DNA of 36,391 bases from the NCBI RefSeq assembly GCF_006539985.1, contig NZ_BJOB01000025.1, positions 1-36,391 on the forward strand. Direction: 5' to 3'. The notes under the pieces are model-generated. The model was not told the origin of the DNA, did no database searches, and saw only the letters and a program-made list of their open reading frames with translations. How positions within the stretch are numbered: the first letter of the stretch is position 1; each line of letters begins with the position of its first letter. The stretch is from Kurthia gibsonii. GTDB lineage: Bacteria; Bacillota; Bacilli; Bacillales_A; Planococcaceae. Below, in pieces: positions 8,377 through 15,690 of this stretch. The position numbers were made by a program, and so were the translations under genes.

Positions 8377-8931
8377 TTAAATAGTTTTTTCTAATTCACC
8401 TGTGTATGCTGTCATACCAGGTAAAACATTATATACATGTTTAAATCCATGTTCTGCTAATTGTTGGCACGCTAAATCACTTCTTGTACCTGTTCTGCAG
8501 ATTACATAGTATGTTTTTGTTTTGTCTAATTTCTCCATATTATCAAATAATTCTCCAAAAGGAATTGATGTTGCACCTTTTATATGTCCAAAGGCATATT
8601 CAACTTCTTCACGAACATCTAATACGATTGAATCATTCGAAATATTCTGCACTTCTTCAAGTGAAACAGTTTGTTCAAATGTTTTTTCACGTTCTTCTGC
8701 TTCATTACATTTACGTAGGTAATGTTTTAACACAGAACCTTCTTCAACTAAACCAATGTACTGATGTCCTGTTGAAGCTGCCCAAGCTTGTAAGTCCGCT
8801 TTGGAGCCCGCATCCGTAGCAATTACTTCTACTGTTTCGCCAACCTCCATTGTATTCATCGTTTTTTTTGTTTTAACGATGGGCATTGGACAAGCTAAAC
8901 CTTGTACATCGAGTTGATGATCTGTTCTCAT
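8377..8931 (-). CDS. yrkF: TusA-rhodanese fusion sulfurtransferase (YrkF-like)
   Basis: A 184-residue two-domain protein, nearly the length of B. subtilis YrkF. The TusA domain (about 1-72) has the persulfide Cys in GLACPMPIVKTKKTM. The rhodanese domain (about 88-184) has LDVREEVEY and the active loop CRTGTRS. Having both carriers in one chain suggests direct sulfur relay between the two cysteines. It is the first gene of the operon: GGGAGG lies 9 bp before the ATG, immediately next to the predicted CstR-type site at 8946-8961, and the promoter is at 9016-9045. Confidence 0.93.
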   Translation of the reverse strand: MRTDHQLDVQGLACPMPIVKTKKTMNTMEVGETVEVIATDAGSKADLQAWAASTGHQYIGLVEEGSVLKHYLRKCNEAEEREKTFEQTVSLEEVQNISNDSIVLDVREEVEYAFGHIKGATSIPFGELFDNMEKLDKTKTYYVICRTGTRSDLACQQLAEHGFKHVYNVLPGMTAYTGELEKTI

Positions 8932-8945
8932 TTCTCTGCCTCCCT

Positions 8946-8961
8946 ATACCACTATGGGTAT
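8946..8961. promoter_or_regulatory. Predicted CstR/CsoR-type operator, leader-proximal site
   Basis: ATACC-ACTATG-GGTAT: perfect 5-bp inverted arms with a 6-bp spacer, ending just upstream of the ribosome site of the operon's first gene. The arm and spacer design is the same as the site at 9024-9039 and resembles known CsoR-family G/C-tract operators. Binding by a CstR-like persulfide sensor is inference. Confidence 0.6.
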
Positions 8962-9015
8962 TTTTCTTTCTAAAAAAATAGGTTTGCGATAACGCATAAC
9001 CGATTTCCTAGTTAC

Positions 9016-9045
9016 ACTATAGTATACCCCGACAGGTATTGTCAA
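9016..9045 (-). promoter_or_regulatory. Promoter of the sulfur operon
   Basis: Reading on the minus strand, TTGACA (9040-9045), an 18-bp spacer, TATAGT (9016-9021). This is the best promoter match in the upstream region. The inverted repeat at 9024-9039 fills the spacer, so repressor binding there would block RNA polymerase. Confidence 0.85.
9024..9039. promoter_or_regulatory. Predicted CstR/CsoR-type operator inside the promoter spacer
   Basis: ATACC-CCGACA-GGTAT: perfect inverted arms with a 6-bp spacer, lying wholly between the -35 and -10 boxes. It matches the downstream site at 8946-8961 in arms and spacing, which argues for one regulator bound at both. No CsoR-family gene is in the window. 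Confidence 0.68.
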
Positions 9046-9179
9046 CAATTTAATTCAAAAGAAAATAGTCACACTTTCAATAAAGCTATGTTGAAACTTT
9101 ATTCATATTATCAAAAAACAATAGAATTACTTTTATGATTCCTTTATACTATTTTTATAAACAATCAGGAGGAACCACA

Positions 9180-10874
9180 ATGAAAAAGCTATTAAATTTT
9201 AAAACAATCAAAATGCGCATTTTATTTAGTTTTGCGATTGTTTTAGTTCTATTTTTAGGCTATGGGTATTATAGCCTAACTGTAATTAAGAATGTCCAAG
9301 ATGGTATGAATGTTATGGTATCAAAAGATTTAAAACTACAAATTGCAAATCAACGCGTTGCATCGGATTTCTCTGTGCAAATTGCAGCTGCACGCGGCTA
9401 TATTTTGTCTGATGATCCGAAATATAAAGATATTTTCGAAGAATACAATAAGTCGCGAATGGAGAATGAACACACAATCAATCAAATTAGCGATAAAGAA
9501 ATTGCAAAGGACTTAGTAGACAAAACAGACAGTTGGTATACATATATTCAAGATGAAGTATTTGCTGTATATGAAAAAGGTGATGTCAAAACTGCTGCAA
9601 AAAATTTAACTTCTGTTGATGAAGCTGGTACAGAAATCCGAAAAGGTTTTGAAGAATTAGCTGATTTACGTTCAGATGCTATGGCAAAAAATGGTGAGGA
9701 ACTTTATAAAATCGCTAAAAAAGGTGAAGTATATACATTTATTCTAGCAGTTATTATTATTCTCTTAACCATTGTTATCTCTATGCTTTCTGCTCGTGTT
9801 ATTTCACAACCAATCATTACGATTACTGCTCGTCTGAAAAAGATTGCTTCTGGAGATTTAACTGAAAAGACAGTATCTGTTACACGCCGTGATGAAATTG
9901 GTCAATTAGGTTATGCTTCAAACGACTTAACAGAAAAATTACAACATACCATTGCTTCTATGCAAGATGTGGCACAAAATGTGGCAGGTCATAGTGATTC
10001 ATTAGCACAGTCAGCCGATGAAATTAAACAAGGTTCAAATCAAATCTCTATAACGATGCAAGAATTAGCTGAAGGTACAGAAGAACAAGCATCGCATGCA
10101 GGAGAACTCTCTTCTTCTACAGATGCTTTCGTACAAGTGATTCGTACTGCAAGTGACAAAGGAAACGAAATTTATAATCACTCTACACAAGTACTTGATT
10201 TCACATCAAATGGTGCTGAATTGATGGAAAAATCAACAGACCAAATGAAAACAATTGATCAAATTATGAATCATGCAGTTGAAAATATGCAAGAATTAAA
10301 TCAGGAATCGAAACAAATTTCCATGCTTGTGAAAGTGATTAATGGGGTTGCAGATCAAACAAACTTACTTGCGCTCAATGCTGCAATTGAAGCGGCACGT
10401 GCAGGTGAAGCTGGTAAAGGATTTGCCGTTGTGGCAGATGAAGTGAGAAAATTAGCAGAGCAAGTATCAAGTTCAGTAACGGATATTTCAAATATCGTTG
10501 AAAAAATTCAAGCGAATACAACATTAGTGTCCACTTCTTTAGAACATGGTTATGGCGAAGTTGTACGTGGCACAGAACAGATTCAAACAACGAGTGAAAC
10601 ATTCGAAACAATCCATAAAGCTGTGACTTCAATGGCTACAGGAGTTAAAAGCATCTCGAATGATTTACAAGATATTGAACAATCTTCACGTACAATTCAA
10701 GTAGCAGTCGATGAAATTTCATCGGTCTCAGAAGAATCTGCTGCAGGGGTAGAAGAAACAACAGCTACGATTCAACAAACAACAAGTTCAATGGAACAAA
10801 TCTCTTCAAATGCTGATGAGTTAGCAACAATGGCACAACAATTAAATCAAATAGTACGTCAATTTAAGTTATAA
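9180..10874 (+). CDS. Methyl-accepting chemotaxis protein
   Basis: A transmembrane chemoreceptor of 564 residues. Order: cytoplasmic N terminus, helix TM1 (about 13-32), an extracellular four-helix-bundle sensor (about 35-183), TM2 (about 185-207), HAMP (about 208-262) and a long coiled-coil signalling domain with the hairpin tip [20 protein letters not shown] and [17 protein letters not shown]. The ligand cannot be inferred. The ATG at 9180 is chosen because AGGAGGAA lies 7 bp before it; the frame is open upstream but has no ribosome site. It is a single gene with a strong terminator. A -10-like TATACT lies at about 9145, but a sigma-D motif is not evident. No che genes are nearby. Confidence 0.95.
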   Translation: MKKLLNFKTIKMRILFSFAIVLVLFLGYGYYSLTVIKNVQDGMNVMVSKDLKLQIANQRVASDFSVQIAAARGYILSDDPKYKDIFEEYNKSRMENEHTINQISDKEIAKDLVDKTDSWYTYIQDEVFAVYEKGDVKTAAKNLTSVDEAGTEIRKGFEELADLRSDAMAKNGEELYKIAKKGEVYTFILAVIIILLTIVISMLSARVISQPIITITARLKKIASGDLTEKTVSVTRRDEIGQLGYASNDLTEKLQHTIASMQDVAQNVAGHSDSLAQSADEIKQGSNQISITMQELAEGTEEQASHAGELSSSTDAFVQVIRTASDKGNEIYNHSTQVLDFTSNGAELMEKSTDQMKTIDQIMNHAVENMQELNQESKQISMLVKVINGVADQTNLLALNAAIEAARAGEAGKGFAVVADEVRKLAEQVSSSVTDISNIVEKIQANTTLVSTSLEHGYGEVVRGTEQIQTTSETFETIHKAVTSMATGVKSISNDLQDIEQSSRTIQVAVDEISSVSEESAAGVEETTATIQQTTSSMEQISSNADELATMAQQLNQIVRQFKL

Positions 10875-10898
10875 AATAAGATTCAAATATAAAAAAAG

Positions 10899-10935
10899 CA
10901 GCAATCGCATCGTGACGCGATTGCTGTCTTTTTAT
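10899..10935. terminator. Bidirectional terminator between the chemoreceptor and kdpC
   Basis: CAGCAATCGC pairs perfectly with GCGATTGCTG, flanked by an A-run on one side and a T-run on the other. It serves the two converging genes. Confidence 0.93.
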
Positions 10936-10973
10936 TTCGAATTTGAATTCTCTCAATTTTTCATGATGTCTAT

Positions 10974-11576
10974 TTAAGAATTAAGTTGACGGTAGATTTG
11001 TTGATTAGCTTTTAAAACATTCATTTTTTCTTCTCCAAAGATACCTAATGAACGTGAATCCGTAGCTTGTTCGATAATTTTTTTCAAATCATCTATTGAT
11101 AAGCCTGTTGTTTCATGCAAGCGATCTAATTGAATTTTCGCCGCTTTAAGCGAAATATGTGGATCTAATCCAGATCCTGATGCAGTCAGTAAATCTGCAG
11201 GGATCTGTTGTTTTTCGACGGTTGGGTGCTGTTGTAAAAACTGCGCTACATCTTGTTCGATACGTTTCATCAATTCAGGGTTGGAAGGTGCATAGTTTGC
11301 ACTACCTGAGCGAACGCCCTCTTTATTTTCTGTATTTTTTTCATAGATATTATATGCAATAGCTGACGGTCTTGATTGAAAATATTGATCTTGTTCAAAT
11401 GTTTGACCGATTAAAGCTGAGCCAATTACTTGTCCCTTTTCTTCTATTAAACTGCCGTTCGCTTGATTTTTAAAGACGATCTGTGCGACTCCTGTCGTTA
11501 TAAGTGGATATGCCAAGCCACAAATCCCCATCCATACGATTGTAATAAGTAATGCAACTTTCAATTGTTGCCACAT
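10974..11576 (-). CDS. kdpC: KdpC, potassium-transporting ATPase subunit C
   Basis: Chaperone-like subunit of the KdpFABC high-affinity potassium pump. It has one N-terminal membrane helix (about 7-30, VALLITIVWMGICGLAYPLI) and a soluble extracellular domain with the family motifs FQSRPSA, SGSGLDPHIS and LGIFGEEKMNVL. I place the start at the second ATG (MWQQLK, 200 residues), since AGGAGG is only 2 bp from the first ATG at 11582 but 8 bp from this one. It is the last gene of the operon, 13 bp after kdpB, and converges on the chemoreceptor terminator. Confidence 0.95.
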   Translation of the reverse strand: MWQQLKVALLITIVWMGICGLAYPLITTGVAQIVFKNQANGSLIEEKGQVIGSALIGQTFEQDQYFQSRPSAIAYNIYEKNTENKEGVRSGSANYAPSNPELMKRIEQDVAQFLQQHPTVEKQQIPADLLTASGSGLDPHISLKAAKIQLDRLHETTGLSIDDLKKIIEQATDSRSLGIFGEEKMNVLKANQQIYRQLNS

Positions 11577-11588
11577 CGACATGCCCTC

Positions 11589-13625
11589 CTATGATAACCC
11601 TAAACTTTTTAAAATAGGTGTAATGATTACGTCAATTAGTTTGATACCAATGAATGGGATAACTAATCCCCCTACTCCATAAATAAGTAAATTCTTGCGT
11701 AATAATCGGTTTGCACTCATCGGACGATACGGAACACCTTTCATTGCGATTGGAATCAGTAATGGGATGATAAGTGCATTGAATAATAGAGCAGATAAAA
11801 CAGCACTTATCGGTGAAGATAGATGCATTAAATTAAACATTTGCATCCCTGGAATTCCTATTAAAAAGATAGCTGGAATAATCGCAAAGTACTTAGCTAC
11901 GTCATTTGCAATACTAAATGTTGTCAAAGCACCTCTTGTCATTAATAACTGTTTCCCAATTTGTACAATTTCAATGATTTTCGTAGGGTTTGAATCTAAA
12001 TCCACCATGTTTGCTGCTTCTTTTGCAGCATTTGTTCCTGAATTCATCGCCACACCTACATTGGCTTGTGCAAGGGCTGGTGCATCATTTGTTCCATCGC
12101 CTGTCATCGCGACTACTTTACCTTCGCGCTGTGCTTTTCGAATCACTTCGAGTTTATCTTCAGGCTTACTTTCCGCAATGAATGAATCTACACCTGCTTC
12201 TTCTGCAATAGCAGCAGCCGTCAATGGATTATCACCTGTACACATAATCGTTTGAATGCCCATCTTTCGTAAGAGTTGAAAACGCTCCTTTAGCCCCTCT
12301 TTTACAACATCTTTTAAATAGATAGCACCTAAAATTTCTTTATTCTTTGTAACAACAAGTGGTGTTCCACCCTTATTTGAAATCATTTGAACAGCTGCTT
12401 CTACCTCATTCGGACAAGATCCTACATATTTTTTCACAGTGTCAAATGCGCCTTTTCGATAGGTTGTCCCGTCCTCTAAATTGATTCCACTCATACGTGT
12501 TTGTGCAGTAAATGGTACTTCCTCAAAAGTTTGAGTTGTTCGTGTTATATCTACACCTTTTTGTTCAATTAACGTTAAAATAGATTTACCTTCTGGGGTA
12601 TCATCAGCTAGTGAACTATAATAAGCTGCTTCCATTAAATCTTGTAACTCTACTGTCTGCGCTGTATGAAAAGATGTAGCCATACGATTGCCGTATGTAA
12701 TCGTTCCAGTCTTATCTAAAATTAAGACATCCACATCACCACAGGCTTCTACAGCTCGCCCGTCTTTCGCAATCACATTAAATTGTGTGACACGGTCCAT
12801 TCCTGCAATGCCAATCGCAGATAATAAGCCACCTATTGTCGTTGGAATCAAACAAACCATTAATGCAATCAAAGTCGCTAGTGGAATCATTAAGTCGAAG
12901 TAATCTGCCATTGGCTTTAATGTTACGACGACAAGCAAAAAGATGATTGTTAAACTAACTAATAATGTACTTAAAGCAATCTCATTTGGTGTCTTTTGTC
13001 TTTTTGCCCCTTCAATTAACGCAATCATTTGATCTAAAAAAGAAGCACCTGGAAGTGAAGTAATTTCAATTATAATTTCATCACTTGTGACAATCGTTCC
13101 ACCTGTTACCGAAGAAAAGTCGCCTCCTCTTTCTTTTACTACAGGTGCTGATTCACCTGTAATAGCTGATTCATCAACTGTTGCTACACCTTCAATCACT
13201 TCTCCGTCGTTTGGAATGACTTCTCCTGCCCGAACAATCACTCGGTCTCCCTTCATCAATGTAGAAGCTTCAACCCATTGTTCTTTTCCTTCTTTTATAA
13301 TTCGCGCTCGCATCGACGTTTTGGTTTTCTTTAACGTTTCGACTTGCGCTTTTCCGCGTCCTTGTGTCATCGCTTCTGCAAAATTCGCAAACCAGATGGT
13401 GATTCCTAAAATAATAGCGATGATTGCATTATATAGACGCGGCGAATCATCATGTAACATTTGTGGAAACAGCGTAAATAGAATTGTTGCGAAAAAGCCA
13501 ATCTCTACTACAAACATCACTGGATTCTTCACCATGTACATGGGGTTAAACTTTAAGCATGCTTGCCAACAAGCCGACAAAACAAATTTTTTAGAAAAAA
13601 TCTGTTCTTTTTGCATAGTTGTCAT
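11589..13625 (-). CDS. kdpB: KdpB, potassium-transporting P-type ATPase catalytic subunit
   Basis: Catalytic P-type ATPase subunit that powers potassium uptake. All landmarks are present: the TGES actuator loop in ITGESAPV, the phosphorylated Asp in DKTGTIT (about residue 305), nucleotide-domain motif KGAFD, MCTGDN and [12 protein letters not shown]. Seven or so membrane helices include [14 protein letters not shown]. The frame can be read from a GTG at 13634, but AAGGAG nearly abuts it and is 8 bp from the ATG at 13625, which I use; the protein then has 678 residues, the usual size. It is 12 bp after kdpA. Confidence 0.97.
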   Translation of the reverse strand: MTTMQKEQIFSKKFVLSACWQACLKFNPMYMVKNPVMFVVEIGFFATILFTLFPQMLHDDSPRLYNAIIAIILGITIWFANFAEAMTQGRGKAQVETLKKTKTSMRARIIKEGKEQWVEASTLMKGDRVIVRAGEVIPNDGEVIEGVATVDESAITGESAPVVKERGGDFSSVTGGTIVTSDEIIIEITSLPGASFLDQMIALIEGAKRQKTPNEIALSTLLVSLTIIFLLVVVTLKPMADYFDLMIPLATLIALMVCLIPTTIGGLLSAIGIAGMDRVTQFNVIAKDGRAVEACGDVDVLILDKTGTITYGNRMATSFHTAQTVELQDLMEAAYYSSLADDTPEGKSILTLIEQKGVDITRTTQTFEEVPFTAQTRMSGINLEDGTTYRKGAFDTVKKYVGSCPNEVEAAVQMISNKGGTPLVVTKNKEILGAIYLKDVVKEGLKERFQLLRKMGIQTIMCTGDNPLTAAAIAEEAGVDSFIAESKPEDKLEVIRKAQREGKVVAMTGDGTNDAPALAQANVGVAMNSGTNAAKEAANMVDLDSNPTKIIEIVQIGKQLLMTRGALTTFSIANDVAKYFAIIPAIFLIGIPGMQMFNLMHLSSPISAVLSALLFNALIIPLLIPIAMKGVPYRPMSANRLLRKNLLIYGVGGLVIPFIGIKLIDVIITPILKSLGLS

Positions 13626-13637
13626 TTTCTTCACTCC

Positions 13638-15341
13638 TTAACGTATCGTTAAAAACTCTTGAATGGGCCCTAATGTTAGTGCGGGTAAGAATGTTAATGC
13701 ACCTACTACAAGAACAATTGTGAATAAGAATGTTCCGAAAAGTGGTGTATCTGTTTGTAAAGTACCAACTGAATCTGGTTGTTCAGGCTTTCTGGCGATT
13801 AGTGTCGCAATGGCTAACTGTAAAATAATCGACGTATACCGTCCGAAGAACATTGCTAAGCCAGTCGTGACATTCCAAAATGTCGTATTATCTGCTAACC
13901 CTTCAAATCCTGATCCATTATTTGCTGCTGATGAAGCATATTCATATAAAATTTGTGATAAACCATGCGCACCTGGATTGGTAATCCCTTCAACACCTCC
14001 TGCTACTGAAACAGCAAGTGCAGAAAATCCTAAAATAATAAATGGATGAATTAAAATACATAAGGCAATAAACTTCATTTCCTTTGCTTCAATTTTTCTT
14101 CCTAAAAATTGCGGTGTACGCCCAATCATTAAACAAGCAAGGAAGATAGCTAATAGGACGTACATCATCATATTCATAAGACCCACGCCTTTTCCACCAA
14201 ATACGACATTTAACATCATATTAAATAGCGGAACCATGCCTCCTATTGGCGTTAATGTATCATGCATATTATTAATCGTCCCTGTTGTAAATGCTGTTGT
14301 GACTTCTGTAAACAATGCAGATTGTTCAATTCCAAAACGAATCTCTTTTCCTTCCATACTGCCATTTGATTGATCGATGCCAAGTGCTGTAATGAGTGGA
14401 TTACCTGTCTTTTCGCTTATATAAATTGCAGTAAGTCCAATTAAGAATAGAGCACCCATTACAGTGAATAACACCGCGCCCTGCTTTCCAATGACAACGT
14501 GCTTATGTGGTTGCTTTCGATAGGCAATCATCAAACCAAATGCTACAACGCATGCACCTGGTAATAACATCATCGATAATATTTCGATTACGTTCGTTAG
14601 AGCTGTTGGATTTTCAAATGGTGTAGAAGAATTAGCTCCATTAAAACCACCGCCATTCGTACCTAAATGTTTAATAGATTCCATCGAAGCAATCGGTCCT
14701 AACGCGAGATCCTGTGACTTGCCTTCCAATGTTGTAATCGTCTGGTTTTGTGCTAATGTTTGCGGAACGCCCTGCCATACGAGTGCAAGTGCAACAACGA
14801 ATGAAAAAGGTAATAAAATACGGACGATAATTCGTGTGAAATCTTTGTAAAAATTACCGATTCGATCTGTTTTTGCAATAAAGCGACGACAAAATGCCAT
14901 ACATACTGCGTAGCCCGAAGCTGCAGAGGTGAACATCATGAAGGTAATAACAATCATTTGTGCAAAATAACTCATCGCTGATTCACCACTATAATGCTGT
15001 AAATTCGTATTCGTCATAAACGAAATGACTGTGTTGAATGCAAGCGTCGGTTCCATATTCTCAATTTGGTTCGGATTTAAAAATACATATTTTTGAAGAC
15101 GAAGTATGAGATAACTCACTATAATCATGCAAGCATTACTTAATAGTAAAGCAATGACATATTGCTTCCCTGTCATCTCTTGCTGCTTCACACCTGTTAT
15201 TTTATAAAGTATATTTTCAATTTTCTGAAAAAAAGAATTAAAAACTGTTTTTTGATTCATTGTTACTTGATATACATACCGCCCGACAAGTAATACGAGC
15301 GGTATGTAGATGATTAAAACGAACACAATCTGTAACATCAT
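13638..15341 (-). CDS. kdpA: KdpA, potassium-binding subunit of the Kdp ATPase
   Basis: Potassium-channel-like membrane subunit of KdpFABC, related to the SKT superfamily. At 567 residues it has about ten helices and the four degenerate selectivity-filter loops, including FNTVISFMTNTNLQHYSGE, NGGGFNGANSSTPFENPT, EVTTAFTTGTINNMHDT and YASSAANNGSGFEGL. Start: ATGATG with GGGAGG just upstream, so either ATG (15341 or 15338) is possible. It follows kdpF by 9 bp. The filter motifs look complete, so the pump should be functional. Confidence 0.97.
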   Translation of the reverse strand: MMLQIVFVLIIYIPLVLLVGRYVYQVTMNQKTVFNSFFQKIENILYKITGVKQQEMTGKQYVIALLLSNACMIIVSYLILRLQKYVFLNPNQIENMEPTLAFNTVISFMTNTNLQHYSGESAMSYFAQMIVITFMMFTSAASGYAVCMAFCRRFIAKTDRIGNFYKDFTRIIVRILLPFSFVVALALVWQGVPQTLAQNQTITTLEGKSQDLALGPIASMESIKHLGTNGGGFNGANSSTPFENPTALTNVIEILSMMLLPGACVVAFGLMIAYRKQPHKHVVIGKQGAVLFTVMGALFLIGLTAIYISEKTGNPLITALGIDQSNGSMEGKEIRFGIEQSALFTEVTTAFTTGTINNMHDTLTPIGGMVPLFNMMLNVVFGGKGVGLMNMMMYVLLAIFLACLMIGRTPQFLGRKIEAKEMKFIALCILIHPFIILGFSALAVSVAGGVEGITNPGAHGLSQILYEYASSAANNGSGFEGLADNTTFWNVTTGLAMFFGRYTSIILQLAIATLIARKPEQPDSVGTLQTDTPLFGTFLFTIVLVVGALTFLPALTLGPIQEFLTIR

Positions 15342-15350
15342 AAATCCTCC

Positions 15351-15425
15351 CTATCTTTCTGGATACAATAGTGCATAAAATAAATAGACAAATATACACA
15401 GACATACAATAAACAACTCTAGCAT
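15351..15425 (-). CDS. kdpF: KdpF, small membrane subunit of the Kdp ATPase
   Basis: A 24-residue single-helix peptide with the KdpF pattern: a hydrophobic helix followed by FYALLYPE-R near the C terminus. In Escherichia coli KdpF stabilises the complex between KdpA and KdpB. The ATG at 15425 has a perfect AGGAGG 6 bp upstream, and this site overlaps the TAG of the 31-residue ORF before it. It lies immediately upstream of kdpA, the canonical position. Confidence 0.88.
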   Translation of the reverse strand: MLELFIVCLCIFVYLFYALLYPER

Positions 15426-15435
15426 ATTATTCCTC

Positions 15436-15531
15436 CTATTGATTTTTCGACTTATGATTACACCATTGTGTAAAAGCAAATAACACGCCGAAACTACTGA
15501 AAACTAGAGCAATCATGAAAAGTTCTAACAT
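15436..15531 (-). CDS. 31-residue membrane ORF leading the kdp operon
   Basis: A short frame of 31 residues starting MLELF, the same first five residues as KdpF. It has one hydrophobic helix (about 4-20) and a polar tail with CNHKSK. AAGGTGA lies about 6-7 bp before the ATG. Its TAG is embedded in the kdpF ribosome site, an arrangement that suggests coupled translation. It could be a duplicated KdpF-like subunit, a small regulator, or a leader peptide. I do not recognise a named family. The placement and ribosome site make it more than chance. Confidence 0.62.
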   Translation of the reverse strand: MLELFMIALVFSSFGVLFAFTQWCNHKSKNQ

Positions 15532-15560
15532 ATCCGTCACCTTCTTTCTTGTGTAAAACT

Positions 15561-15589
15561 ACTATAAAATAAAAAAAATTAAGGTGACA
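15561..15589 (-). promoter_or_regulatory. Candidate promoter of the kdpFABC operon
   Basis: On the minus strand TGTCAC (15584-15589), a 17-bp spacer and TATAGT (15561-15566), then 29 bp to the 31-residue ORF. The weak -35 overlaps the TTAAGGTGACA box, as expected for an activator-dependent promoter. Confidence 0.55.
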
Positions 15590-15631
15590 TTTAGATTCGC
15601 CAAGAAATATTAAGATGGCATTAAGATGTAA
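15579..15631. promoter_or_regulatory. Probable KdpE binding region: two pairs of 11-bp-phased direct repeats
   Basis: TTAAGATGGCA at 15610-15620 is followed directly by TTAAGATGTAA at 15621-15631, an exact 11-bp period. A second pair starts with TTAAGGTGACA at 15579 and TTTAGATTCGC at 15590, again 11 bp apart. Direct repeats at one helical turn are the usual sites of OmpR-family regulators. The region lies between the divergent kdpFABC and kdpDE units, so KdpE is the natural candidate. Confidence 0.6.
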
Positions 15632-15690
15632 AGAGCTCGCTTTTTTTTCATAAAAAATGGTTATAATGAGGAAAAGGTGGTGTTATTCGA

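Noticed and set aside
13087-13641. Plus-strand frames opposite kdpB, sbcC and other genes
   Set aside because: They are shadows of strongly conserved minus-strand genes, have no ribosome sites and show low-complexity translations.
15532-15690. Cyclic-di-AMP (ydaO-type) riboswitch controlling kdp
   Set aside because: The leaders of both kdp units are too short and no such conserved structure is visible.
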